Source: Channallabes apus
Lineage: Eukaryota; Chordata; Actinopteri; Siluriformes; Clariidae
Reading direction: 5' to 3'
Length of the DNA: 64,000 bases
NCBI GenBank assembly: GCA_030522415.1
Contig: CM060127.1
Span: 6,311,207 to 6,375,206, forward strand
Shown: positions 42,491 through 53,262 of the stretch, piece after piece
Layout: every line of letters begins with the position of its first letter
How positions within the stretch are numbered: the stretch's first letter is position 1
Translations under genes and position numbers: made by a program
Notes under the pieces: generated by a model
The model's input: only the letters and a program-made list of their open reading frames with translations
Databases searched by the model: none
What the model was told of the DNA's origin: nothing

Positions 42491-43032
42491 TATAAATTGA
42501 TAAAACAAGGGAAATTTGTTCTAACTCAAGCTTGCCTCCTAGCATATTCTTCACTGCTTGCATATCCCAAAGGAGTGTCTCATGATTGTGTGGCAAATTC
42601 ATTGGCATTTACTAAGTTACGGCCTGATCAAGTCTAAACCGATATCTGATGCAGAAATCACTTACTTTGTTGATGGGTCTAGTTTAGAGGCCATGTAGAA
42701 AGTCACCCTAGGCATTCAATAATAATGATGAAGGTAGACGACTTTAAACCATCTTATCTCAGAATTGTTTGTAACCCTGTTTTACCCAATAATCTGAGCT
42801 GAAAAGTGCTAACAGCCACCTGCCAATTATCAAAAGGGCTAGTGGCAAATATTTTTACAGATTCAGCCTATTCGCATGGTGTATCTGTTTAGAGCAGTAT
42901 GGAAGCAAAGAAGGTTTAAAAAGCGTGAAGGAACTCCCATTCAACGTGCTGAACAAATAAGTAAACTAATGTCTGCTATGATGCTACCAAGATGATTGGC
43001 TTTCATTAAATATCAGACCCGTAGAAAGGGAA

Positions 43033-44264
43033 ATGACTGTTACTAAGGGTAACAACATGGCAGACTTAGAAGCAAAGCGTGCATCAAAGTGTCAACTAGC
43101 TGTGCAAGCGCCCATAGTCCTTATAAGAACCACAGCCTCAGTTAGAGGATATAATTTGTGCTCAACATCAAGCAGGTCCATACGAGCACTCGATGTGGCT
43201 CCAGAGGGGAGCGCAGAAGGCCGCACAGGGTATTTGGAGTTCACATGAAAGTCTGATCATAGCACCCACAGCACTGTTGAACATTTTTGGTTTTAAATGC
43301 TCATGGACTTGGCCATTGTGCAAGAGGACAGGTTGTGAGAAAAATCAAGCAACATGGGTATTGGTCTTCATATCTGCATTCTATGGTTGATGAGCTCCTA
43401 GCTTCATGTGATATATGTGCTAAGCATAATGTCATGAAGGAAACAGCGACACCTATAGGCTATATACCGGTACCAGAATGACCATTTAAGCACTTAGTGA
43501 TGAACTATGTGGGCAGGATAAAGTGGTGTTCTGGGCGAAAGGTACATGCTTGTAATAACTGACAGATTTAGTAGATGAGTAGAATCAATAACATCTGCAG
43601 ATGAAGGGGCAGGAACAGTTATCAAATCGCAAGGGAAGTGATATCTAGATTTGAAATTCCATCAGAGATGAGTTCCGACAATGGATCAGTATTCATTTAG
43701 AAAAGTAAGGCAGGTGCTGCAACGGTTGGGAACAAAGCTAATATTTGGGTATGTCCACAGTCCCAGGGGAAGGTAGAAAGTATAAATGGCAATCTCAAAG
43801 CCAAGGTTAATAATATTTGTAGTAGTACAATGCTTAACTGGGTTTTAACTGGTGCTTTACCCTCTACACCTATGAGCTAACAAGCATGCAAACTAACACA
43901 AATACACACCTAACCCCGCATGAAATTCTTACGGGTCGACCCATACCTGTGCCATTCTGTAGAAGCCATAAAAAGGCCCACCGCTTAAACAATTTCAAAA
44001 ATCTTATATGAAGAAACTAACTGCCATATATGAAACAACTTATGTGCAGGAAAAGAGGAGACCAGGTCTATCTGCGAGTGTTCAGGAGGAAGTTGCACAA
44101 GCCCAAGAGGGAGGGGCCCCACAAAGTGTGGCAGCCATTTCTACAGTAATTCAAGTGAAAGGCAAAACCACGTGGTATCACTTGAACCATTACCCAAGAG
44201 TCCCCAAAAACATGAGTACCAAAAACGATAGAAGAAAGAGAGACCTAACATCAAATTAGTAACA
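43033..44264 (+). pseudogene. Endogenous retrovirus integrase fragment
   Basis: Broken frames carry an HHCC-like block with HGLGHCARGQVVRKI and ASCDICAKHNV near 43300-43430, then PFKHLVMNYVG near 43485 at the start of the catalytic core. The core (43500-43980) has stops and frameshifts but still shows a SSDNGS-like word near 43680 and a PQSQGKVESINGNLKAK-like segment near 43765. The final frame 44008-44259 has KKLTAIYETTYVQEKRRPG and a late WYHLNHYPRVP segment near the integrase end. Env should follow, but none was recognised. Confidence 0.75.
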
Positions 44265-44843
44265 AAAGTGCAAAGAAAGTAAATCTTTATTGGAAAATAA
44301 CCAACTATTGGCACAAGTTGGATACTAAATTGTGCAGCATTGAACACTCAACTGCTCCAAATTAAGTATGAGCTCAGCATCCGTTTCTGATACAAACAAG
44401 ACTGACTGACGGACTGACTTCGACCAGTTTTCCCCTAACACAATTAACAGGACAAACAACTGTACAGATTATGTGTGACAACTATTTGTGTCCTCTACAT
44501 AGATAAATGCATTTCTGTTTTACTAACACTATATTGCGTTTACAGATAAAACAGCAGCAGCGACAACTAATTTTAATTTCCTCCACAGGAAAAATGCATG
44601 AGAAGGAAGCAAGCCTTAAACAGATTATGACAATGTGTAATGCCACTAAACACCGTTCTCTTTTATTCTAGATGCAGAAATTTAATTGAAGCAGCTAATG
44701 GGTGACTTATGTGTCTAATGAAATTTATGAATGTGATTTATATTTAACCAAAGGTTTTTTAAAATTAACAGCATTTCTTAGCAACAACAGACAAGGATGA
44801 ATTTTTGGACACAGTCATCAAGGATTTCCCTAACTCAGCCATA
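44265..44843. other. Unassigned stretch between ERV pol and Tc1
   Basis: No conserved frame. It contains exon-like acceptors (tttcctccacag at about 44578 and aaaattaacag near 44770) that might belong to upstream exons of the HECT gene whose 3' exon is at 50337, or it may be decayed env. Neither was confirmed. Confidence 0.35.
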
Positions 44844-44845
44844 TA

Positions 44846-46369
44846 CAGTGGTGTGAAAAACTATTTGCCCCCTTCCTGATTTCTTATTCTTTTGCGTGTT
44901 TGTCACACTTAAATGTTTCTGCTCATCAAAAACCGTTAACTATTAGTCAAAGATAACATAATTGAACACAAAATGCAGGTTTACGTTATTAACTCCAAAT
45001 CTACATGGCCCTGTGTGAAAAAGTGATTGCCCCCCTTGATAAAAAAATAACTTAACTGTGGTTTATCACACCTGAGTTCAATTTCTGTAGTCACCCCCAG
45101 GCCTGATTACTGCCACACCTGTTTCAATCAAGAAATCACTTAAATAGGAGCTACCTGACACAGAGAAGTAGACCAAAAGCACCTCAAAAGCTAGACATCA
45201 TGCCAAGATCCAAAGAAATTCAGGAACAAAAGTAATTGAGATCTATCAGTCTGGTAAAGGTTATAAAGCCATTTCTAAAGCTTTGGGACTCCAGTGAACC
45301 ACAGTGAGAGCCATTATCCACAAATGGCAAAAGCATGGAACAGTGGTGAACCTTCCCAGGAGTGGCCAGCCGACCAAAATTACCCCAAGAGCGCAGAGAC
45401 AACTCATCCGAGAGGCCACAAAAGACCCCAGGACAACATCTAAAGAACTGCAGGCCTCACTTGCCTCAATTAAGGTCAGTGTTCACGACTCCACCATAAG
45501 AAAGAGACTGGGCAAAAACGGCCTGCATGGCAGATTTCCAAGGCGCAAACCACTTTTAAGCAAAAAGAACATTAAGGCTCGTCTCAATTTTGCTAAAAAA
45601 CATCTCAATGATTGCCAAGACTTTTGGGAAAATACCTTGTGGACCGACAAGACAAAAGTTGAACTTTTTGGAAGGTGCGTGTTCCGTTACATCTGGCGTA
45701 AAAGTAACACAGCATTTCAGAAAAAGAACATCATACCAACAGTAAAATATGGTGGTGGTAGTGTGATGGTCTGGGTTTGTTTTGCTGCTTCAGGACCTGG
45801 AAGGCTTGCTGTGATAGATGGAACAATGAATTCTACTGTCTACCAAAAAATCCTGAAGGAGAATGTCCGGCCATCTGTCCGTCAACTCAAGCTGAAGCGA
45901 TCTTGGGTGCTGCAGCAGGACAATGACCCAAAACACACCAGAAAATCCACCTCTGAATGGCTGAAGAAAAACAAAATGAAGACTTTGGAGTGGCCTAGTC
46001 AAAGTCCTGACCTGAATCCTATTGAGATGTTGTGGCATGACCTTAAAAAGGCGGTTCATGCTAGAAAACCCTCAAATAAAGACTCGTTACAAGTTATCGC
46101 AAACGCTTGATTGCAGTTATTGCTGCTAAGGGTGGCCCAACCAGTTATTAGGTTCAGGGGGCAATTACTTTTTCACACAGGGCCATGTAGGTTTGGATTT
46201 TTTTTCTCCCTAAATAACAAAACCCCTCATTTAAAAACTGCATTTTGTGGTTACTTGTGTTATCTTTGACTAATAGTTAAATGTGTTTGATGATCAGAAA
46301 CATTATGTGTGACAAACATGCAAAATAATAAGAAATCAGGAGGGGGGCAAATAGTTTTTCACACCACTG
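44846..46369 (+). mobile_element. Tc1-family transposon with internal deletion
   Basis: Termini are inverted: CAGTGGTGTGAAAAACTA at the left and TAGTTTTTCACACCACTG at the right, flanked by TA (44844-44845 and 46370-46371). The inverted repeats extend inward with several conserved blocks, as in long-TIR fish Tc1 elements. A related, longer copy lies in reverse at 57229-58830. The transposase is broken by an early frameshift and a 3' deletion. Confidence 0.92.
45200..46110 (+). pseudogene. Tc1 transposase (DD34E), broken
   Basis: Starts MPRSKEIQEQK at 45200, then a stop and frameshift. The main frame from 45304 covers the second helix-turn-helix region (HGTVVNLPRSGQPTKIT) and the catalytic domain, with LWTDKTKVELFG (first D), VLQQDNDPKHT (second D) and SPDLNPIEMLWHDLK (E). 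After KPSNK the sequence jumps to the SYRKRLIAVIAAKGG-type end in another frame: about 20 residues before it are deleted when compared with the copy at 57449-57982. It is catalytically recognisable but not functional. Confidence 0.92.
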
Positions 46370-46760
46370 TAATTGTTCATCTTTAGTTAGCTATGCATGT
46401 TTTCAGTGACATGTATTTTAAAATAAAAATTGTGCAATTTGCAGTGTCCAAGAGCACAAATTACAAACCGGATTCCAAAAAAGTTGGGACACTAAACAAA
46501 TTGTGAATAAAAACTGAATGCAATGTTGTGGAGATTGCAAATGTCAATATTTTATTCAGAATAGAACATAGATGACAGATCAAAAGTTTAATCCGAGAAA
46601 ATGTATCATTTTAAAGGAAAAATATGTTGATTCCAAATTTCACGGTGTCAACAAATCCCAAAAAAGTTGGGACAAGTAGCAATAAGAGGCTGAAAAAAGT
46701 AAATTTGAGCATAACGAAGAGCTGGAAGACCAATTAACAGTAATTAGGTTAATTGGCAAC

Positions 46761-47327
46761 ATGATTAGGTATAAAAAGAGCTTCTCAGAGTGGCAGTGTC
46801 TCTCAGAAGCCAAGATGGGTAGAGGATCACCAATTCCCACAATGTTGCGCAGAAAGATAGTGGAGCAATATCAGAAAGGTGTTACCCAGCGAAAAATTGC
46901 AAAGACTTTGCAGTTATCATCATCAACTGTGCATAATCATCACAGCACAGAAACAGCACTCGTTAAAGTAGTAAATGACCTCCTATTGGCCTCTGATCAG
47001 GGTTGTGTAACTATGCTTGTATTACTCGACCTCAGTGCAGCTTTTGACACTATTGATCATGCTATTCTTCTTCACAGATTAGAAAATTTAGTAGGAATTA
47101 AGGGTACAACCCTCTCCTGGCTCAGATCCTATTTGACCGATCGTTATCAGTATGTAGACTTAAATGGTGATTATTCTGCATGTTCTCTAGTGGAGTTTGG
47201 CGTTCCGCAGGGTTCAGTTTTAGGCCCACTGCTTTTTTCCCTTTACATGCTTCCTCTGGGCAACATAATCCGTAAGCATGGTATTAGTTTTCATTGTTAT
47301 GCTGACGAGACACAGCTATACGTCTAA
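46761..47327 (+). pseudogene. In-frame junction of Tc1 HTH and L2 reverse transcriptase
   Basis: The first about 57 residues belong to the N-terminus of the mariner-type transposase: [20 protein letters not shown] and a helix-turn-helix ([20 protein letters not shown]). LINE D then begins in the same frame with [20 protein letters not shown] and continues through RT motif A and motif B to YADETQLYV and a stop. The join is an accident of insertion but leaves a 188-residue open frame. Motif C reads YADE instead of YADD, so the RT part would be inactive. Confidence 0.85.
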
Positions 47328-49154
47328 ACAAAACCTGATGAGAAAAAACATCTTACTAAAGTTGAGCAATGTGTTCAGGACATAAGAAATTGGATGCTAA
47401 TTAACTTCCTTCTGCTTAATCCGGATAAGACAGAAGTTCTAGTCATAGGACCGCATACAGCTAGAAGTAAAATCTTAGATCACACCGTAACTTTAGATGG
47501 CCTTTCTGTTCTGTCAAGTGCAACAGTAAAAGACCTCGGCGTGATTATAGATTCCAGCCTTTCATTTGAAGCTCATGTAGATAATATCACCAGGATAGCA
47601 TTCTTTCACCTTAGAAATATCGCCAAAATAAGAAATATATTGTCGCTAAATGATGCAGAAAAACTAGTTCATGCTTTTATCACTTCTAGGTTGGACTATT
47701 GTAATGCCTTACTGTCTGGTTGTTCTGTTAGGTGCATAAACAAGCTTCAGCTAGTCCAAAATGCAGCAGCGAGAGTCCTCACTAGAACCAGAAGATATGA
47801 GCACATAACCCCTATCCTATCTTCACTGCATTGGCTCCCTGTGAAATTTCGCATTGATTTTAAAATACTACTCTTGACATATAAGGCATTAAATGGTCTC
47901 GCGCCGCAGTATCTGAGCGAACTGCTAGTGTCTTACGATCCGCCACGCCTACTTCGGTCAAAGGATGCAGGCTGCTTATCAGTACCGCGTATTATGAAAA
48001 CTACAGCTGGGGGCAGAGCTTTTTCTTACAAAGCCCCAAAATTATGGAATAGTCTTCCAAATAGTGTTCGGGACTCAGACACAGTCTCAGTGTTTAAGTC
48101 TAGGCTCAAAACCTATTTATTTAACCAAGCATTTTATAAATAGATTTGCCATAAGGTAAAGGAGCAGATCTGGGGGACTCATGGACGTAGAGTATTATGG
48201 TGAACTGGTATGTTTAGATGCTGTCTTCCTCAGTCTCATTTGATCACTCAGGTTTGTTGACGGTGAGGTGATTGTTTGCTTTACATCTCAGGGAGCCCTC
48301 ATGTTTGTGTTTCCTTCTGGCTCTCCCTTTTAGTTATGCTGTCATAGTTAGTCCTGCCGGAGTCCCTGCTTGCACTCTACAGTAAATATACATTCACATT
48401 AGACATTGTGACTGTGACCATACCTAATTGCAATCTCTCCTCCTCTTCTCTTCCTCCCCCTCTTTCTCTTTCCTCTCTCCCCCTGTCTCCCCCTTTCACT
48501 CTTTCTCTCTCTCTCTGTCGAGCTACACATGTGGTTCCTGAGCTGCCAGTGATCCAGACTCCCTCTGCCCTCCGGACCTGTCTGATCCATCCTGGTGCCC
48601 GGTTTCTGGTTGGAGGTCTCATCGCATGGATGCCCCGTGTGTCTCTTTAGGATGCGTCTGGTGTCTGGGGATGATTCTCTATACTTAGAAGATGGTTCTG
48701 GCCTCGACTGGTGTGGTCAGCTGTTTCTCTGAGGACTTGACAATTCGATAGTTCAGGACTGGAACTTTCTACAAGTCTATCTGAGTCTCGAATAACTACT
48801 GGACTCCATTTTACATCAAGTATTATAACATCAATTAACATCAACTATTATAGCTGAACCTAACACTTAACACTGTATAAATGCAGATCATTTCCTGCTA
48901 TCTGTTTCACCCAGATGAGGATGGGTTCCCTGTCGAGTCTGGTTCCTCTCAAGGTTTCTTCCTATTACCGTCTCAGGGAGTTTTTCCTTGCCACTGTCGC
49001 CCTCGGGCTTGCTCGCCAGGGAATATCTGAACATTTTGATTCATACACATTCACATTCCATACAAACTTAAATAATTCTTTTGATTGTGTAAAGCTGTTT
49101 TGAGACAATGTCAATTGTTAAAAGCGCTATACAAATAAAACTGAATTGAATTGA
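46938..49154 (+). mobile_element. LINE D: 5'-truncated L2 copy inside the transposon
   Basis: Starts in RT (HHSTETALV) and ends with the 3' UTR and TTGAA-type tail; the duplication ataat is at 46933-46937 and 49155-49159. The remaining RT (47394-48143) is open and has YLGV-like thumb sequence and [20 protein letters not shown]. The motif C change to YADE (near 47306) and a stop at 47325 disable it. It is nearly identical to LINE A downstream of 37729. Confidence 0.92.
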
Positions 49155-49159
49155 ATAAT

Positions 49160-50059
49160 ATCATCCGAAGATTCAGAGAATCTTGAACAATCTCTGTGCG
49201 TAAGGGTCAAGGTCATAAAACCATACTGGATGCTCGTGATCTCCTGGCCCTTAAACAACACTGCACCACAAACAGGAATGCTACTGTAAAGGAAATCACA
49301 GAATGGGCTCAGGAATACTTCCAGAAACCATTGTCAGTGAACACAATCCACCGTGCCATCCGCCGCTGACAGCTGAAACTCTACAGTGCAAAGAAGAAGC
49401 CATTTCTAAGCAAGATCCACGAGCACAGGCGTTTTCATTGGGCCAGGGATCATTTAAAATGGAGTGTGGCAAAATGGAAGACTGTTCTGTGGTTAGATGA
49501 GTCACGATTCGAAGTTCTTGTTGGAAATGTGGGACGCCATGTCATCCGGACCAAAGAGGACAAGGACAACCCAAGTTGTTATCAACGCTCAGTTCAGAAG
49601 CCTGCATCTCTGATGGTATGGGGTTGCATGAGTGCGTGTGGCATGGCCAGGTTGCATGTCTGGAAAGGCACCATCAATGCAGAAAAATATATTCAGGTTC
49701 TAGAACAACATGTGCTCCCATCCAGACGTCATCTCTTTCAGGGAAGACCCTGCATTTTTCAACAAGATAATGACAGACCACATTCTGCATCAATCACAAC
49801 ATCATGGCTGCGTAGGAGAAGGATCCGGGTACTGAAATGTCCAGTCTGCAGTCCAGATCTTTCCCCTATAGAGAACATTTGGTGCATCATAAAGAGGAAG
49901 GTGCGACAAAGAAGGCCCAAGATGATTGAACAGTTAGAGGCCTGTATTAGACAAGAATGGGAGAGCATTCCTATTTCTAAACTTGAGAAACTGGTCTCCT
50001 CGGTCCCCAGACCTCTGTTGAGTGTTGTAAGAAGAAGGGGAGATGCCACACAGTGGTGA
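49160..50059 (+). pseudogene. Tc1/mariner transposase, central and C-terminal part
   Basis: Continues the transposase from 46932 after LINE D: IIRRFRESG-like sequence, then RDLLALKQHC and NTIHRAIRR, a stop (near 49368), and the catalytic domain. LWLDESRFEVL has the first D, IFQQDNDRPHSA the second D, and SPDLSPIENIWCIIKRKV the E; the spacing fits DD34E. From 49466 to 50059 the frame is open to the normal end (RRRGDATQW). The stop in the linker and the LINE insertion make it inactive. Confidence 0.9.
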
Positions 50060-50336
50060 AAATGGCCTCGTCTCAACTTTTTTGGGATTTGTTGACACCA
50101 TGACATTTTGATTCACCATATTTTTCCCTTAAAATGATACATTTTCTCAGTTTAAACTTTTTTTCCGTGATTTATGTTCTATTCTGAATAAAATATTGAC
50201 ATTTGCCATCTCCACATCATTGCATTCAGTTTTTATTCACAATTTGTTTAGTGTCCCAACTTTTTTGGAATCCGGTTTGTATGTTGCTGTCATAAATGAC
50301 ATTATAACTTTTAAAAATATATATATTACATTTCAG

Positions 50337-50551
50337 CATCCAGCAAAGAGCGGAAGGACTTGCTGAAATTCTGGGTTGGATGGGAGATTGTGAAAGAAAA
50401 CCTGTCTGTGGAAGTTGTTAGAGGTGATCTCCCAAGATCCTCTACCTGCTTCTGTGTACTCCGTTTGCCAGGCCACTACAAAGATTATCAAATTGGACCT
50501 AATTATGTGCATTGGGACATGCAAGTATGGATTTGGGCTTGTCTAACTTAA
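50337..50551 (+). pseudogene. HECT-domain E3 ligase-like gene, 3' exon
   Basis: An acceptor (tattacatttcag) precedes SSKERKDLLKFWVGWEIVKE, followed by LSVEVVRGDLPRSSTCFCVL and RLPGHYKDYQ. This is the C-lobe of a G2E3-like HECT domain: the catalytic cysteine is the C in SSTCF, and the usual LP-x-HY block follows. HECT enzymes pass ubiquitin from E2 to substrate through this cysteine. Around 50490-50510 the expected ending (N-L-x-A-L...GL) lies in another frame, so a one-base frameshift is likely. Upstream exons were not found; Tc1 and mariner elements occupy the sequence before it. HECT domains of this style are repeatedly seen beside transposon genes in fish, so it may be transposon cargo, not a host gene. 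Confidence 0.65.
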
Positions 50552-51039
50552 GCCTTAATCACTCAGCTGTGGCAACTGTATGCGATTCCTTTATTACAGC
50601 AGTTACCTTATTGGTGTTAATGACATTACTGGTAAAGTTGCATTTAAGCTACATTTACACTGTTATGTTTTTTTTTTTTATAGAGTTAAGCACTAGTAGT
50701 TGTAGTCAGTTCAATTTAATGACATATGATGCAGTGTTTGCCAAAATGGCCTGTTCGATGCTTCTACTGCACCCACCACACAATAAGATGCTTGTTCTTC
50801 AGTTCCTATGGAATGTTTATGGTCAAATTGAAACAGCTTCCAGTTGTGATATCGTTTTATTATGGCAAAATAAATGTACATTTTGAACTTTATCATTGTC
50901 AACAATATTCTCTCTCAGTTATTTTGTTCCATCGATATACACAGCATTTGTAACTGTATATCAGTTCAGTCCAAACAAAAGTTAGGAATACTTTCAAGAC
51001 CGAACACTAAAAGTTCTTTCCAGCAGGTGCTTGTCATGG
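50552..51039. other. Convergent 3' region between HECT and integrase genes
   Basis: Two plus-strand polyadenylation-like signals are visible (aaaataaatgtac near 50868; aataaatgtg near 51065, overlapping the end of the opposing gene). No conserved frame. Confidence 0.5.
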
Positions 51040-52834
51040 TTAAAACATTAATGTCAAGTTATAAATAAATGTGATTACTCCACAAGAATAGACTGGCAAA
51101 AATGAAGCGCTGCTATATAGATGTCCCAGCCAAATGTCTGAAGTTGCTTTGGGGTCGACAGCTTCCCTAAGTGCTGCCATTTGTCCATCAGTCAAGGGGC
51201 ATTCAGTTGTCGGAATAACGATGCTGGTGTTTTCATCTGCTGAGAGGCCACTACTCTCCCAATCAATATGTGGTACGCTTAGTCCCTAAAAGACAAATAT
51301 TGGCTCACTTAACATAACACAAAGGCCTACCTACTGTATGGCTCTCAATGCAACAGACATTAATTTACATTCTTATTTATTGCTCATCATTTAAAAGAAT
51401 AAAGCCTGATACCACCACACATGTAGTTGATTACTGCTAGCAAAAGTGGGCCACATACCTCCATGATGGGTTCTGGTACAGGATGATAGACACTTCCCAT
51501 TGCCCACAACTGGTTAGGCGTCATACTGGCCTCTGTGCGAATTGGGTGATTGTCCCAGGTGCCACGGAACAGGTTGAGGTCATTTTGAAGCCGTGGAAGA
51601 AACACATAATGACAACAAAATAGGTGGGTTGGGTCTGAAATGTCAAGGTAGCCATATTCCTCTAAAGAGTGCAGGACATCGTAATAGACATTTGTTATAG
51701 ATGCCCAGACATCACACCACAACCTCTCAATCCTAAAAGAAATTAACCATACAATATAAGAGAAGTCAATGTCAAAATAATTTTTGAAGCAGAAACATCA
51801 GTAAATGTGAAAACATGGTTCTGAATGTATAATCTATCAACACACCGTTGATTATGGACACTCTTTCCTGAAATAAAGCTGCCCCTGTCTGTCCCACGGA
51901 TTGTGAACATCAGTCGAGCAACATCCACATTTTTAACGCCCTGGTCACCTCTTACCCTGAAAATGTAGGATTTAGGGTGACATGCATTTTAGTAAATTTT
52001 ATTTATCATATTTTGATTAAGCTTCCTTGTCCTAGAATTAACCACTCTCCTGACCCAAGTCCCCTGAATGCATTTTAGAATTTATATACCAAATTAGGGC
52101 AAAACCAGTTTGGATTTAAATTTAAGTAAACCACAAGTTTAAGGTAACGTACACAGTAAAATTACTGAACTTTGATTGATTAATAGTATGTTTTCCTGAA
52201 TGGGTGCCATACTATATAAATAAAAAAAAGTATAAGCAATATAATGGCCTATAATTGTTATCTAATGTACCTTAGTGGAAAGCCAAAAGTCTCCACTGCT
52301 TCCTGAAAAAAAGCCAGTGTGGTTAAAGCGAGGTTGTTAGGTTCAGCACCAAGGTACATTACCTATGAAAGTAAAGAGGGAAGAACATAAGACATCCTGA
52401 ATAATTATCTTCTCTTGTAAATTATTTTGGGTTACTTAATTAAGATTACCTTCCGTGAAAAGCCATCTACACCACCAAAAATGACTATGTTGTAGCTAAA
52501 ATTATACAAATGTTTCATTAACAGCACAAATCAAAATAGTAACATGGTTTGACTAAGTACAGTCTATTACAAAACGCTCACATTTTATTACTTACCGAAT
52601 CAACTTATGATTGGTGTCGATGTGCATAATTGCCCTTGGCCCAGAGACTGAGTATGTCCTTCGAACTACACAGCCAAGCCTTCTGTGTCAACTCTGTGCA
52701 TTGAAGCTCTGACCCGGTCAAACTGCACCCGGTGTTCTTGTGCCTTTAATGCTGCCCTTATCATTCTGTAGCCACAGTGAGGCATGCTTTGCTTCAGAGC
52801 TGTTACAGAAGCATCCAACTCCCCAACTGTGAGT
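51040..52834 (-). pseudogene. Spliced DDE integrase-like transposase gene, six exons, one frameshift
   Basis: Six exons join in frame on the minus strand with GT-AG borders: 52834-52596, 52495-52450, 52362-52271, 51956-51846, 51732-51459, 51285-51040. Exon 1 has LTVGELDASVTALKQSMPHC (helical, DNA-binding type) and ends in AIMHIDTNHKLI, the first catalytic D. Exons 2-3 give VDGFSRK and ALTTLAFFQEAVETFGFPL. Exon 4 gives RGDQGVKN, the second D. The exon 4/5 join yields NQRIERLWCDVW with the catalytic E. Exon 5 continues with CHYVFLPRLQNDL and TWDNHPIRTE, exon 6 with CPLTDGQMAALREAVDP. These are the blocks of the retroviral-integrase-fold transposase common in fish as an uncharacterised 'integrase core' protein. 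A TAG and frameshift near 52666 in exon 1 break it. It converges on the HECT exon. Confidence 0.8.
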
Positions 52835-53195
52835 CTGCTATATAGAGCTCGCTTACACGCTTACAGCGTTGCAGCATTACTTACAAGAACACGGCCATTC
52901 ATGCAGAGAGTTACTAACAAACATCCAGGGGCTTAATGACAACTACACAATACCACTAGTACCGTTACCTGTGTAAGGCTACACTGGTGTCTGCAGTCAG
53001 TAACCGGGCCTGACAGTAAAGACTAGAGCTAAACGCTATGCATGCTATCGATACTTATCTGATATTAGTCTCAAAAAAGAAGGTAACTTCGCTAAGTGAC
53101 TATCACTGTGCAGAAAACAAGACAAAAATAAAATAAACAGTCCACTAAAATAACTCGTACTGCCCTGTTAATTAATAAAACTAATTTTACTTACC
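52835..53195 (-). other. Intron-like sequence upstream of the integrase exons
   Basis: No coding blocks were recognised. The canonical N-terminal zinc-binding or HTH exon expected here was not found, so the gene may lack it or it may be diverged. Confidence 0.4.
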
Positions 53196-53262
53196 CCTTG
53201 GTCCATTCTCTTCACAGCACGTAATTCCTGCTCAATCTTACTCAGAGCCGTTTCTCCTGCTG
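53196..53262 (-). other. Candidate first exon of the integrase gene
   Basis: A short minus-strand frame (ETALSKIEQELRAVKRMDQG) ends at a good donor, GGG|GTAAGT. Amphipathic N-terminal helices of this kind begin several fish integrase-core proteins. A stop lies just upstream, and an ATG is present only near its end. CpG-containing sequence follows at 53260-53420. Assignment is tentative. Confidence 0.3.

Larger units (their letters stand above)
24412..44264 (+). mobile_element. Endogenous retrovirus (gamma/epsilon-like), heavily decayed and interrupted
   Basis: The retroviral order LTR, leader, gag, protease, RT, RNase H, integrase can be followed on the plus strand: gag about 26499-27490, protease 27497-27934, RT 28376-29246, RNase H 42115-42490, integrase 43033-44264. 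The 12.9-kb interruption between RT and RNase H is a SINE that itself contains LINEs and a piggyBac-like element. The RT and protease sequences resemble fish class I (gamma/epsilon-type) elements. Multiple stops and frameshifts affect every gene. Candidate env sequence downstream was not recognised. Confidence 0.75.
46464..50279 (+). mobile_element. Second Tc1/mariner transposon, split by LINE D
   Basis: Termini are inverted: CAAACCGGATTCCAAAAAAG at the left and CTTTTTTGGAATCCGGTTTG (allowing small differences) at the right, with TA at 46462-46463 and 50280-50281. Without the LINE the element would be about 1.6 kb. Its transposase is a different Tc1-type family from the one at 44846. It lies in a presumed intron of the HECT-like gene. 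Confidence 0.92.

Noticed and set aside
44846..46371. The CAGTGG start of Tc1 as another E-family terminus
   Set aside because: After the first nine bases the sequence is Tc1 (GTGAAAAACTATTTGCCC) with a Tc1 transposase inside; the likeness to E termini is limited to CAGTGG and TA.
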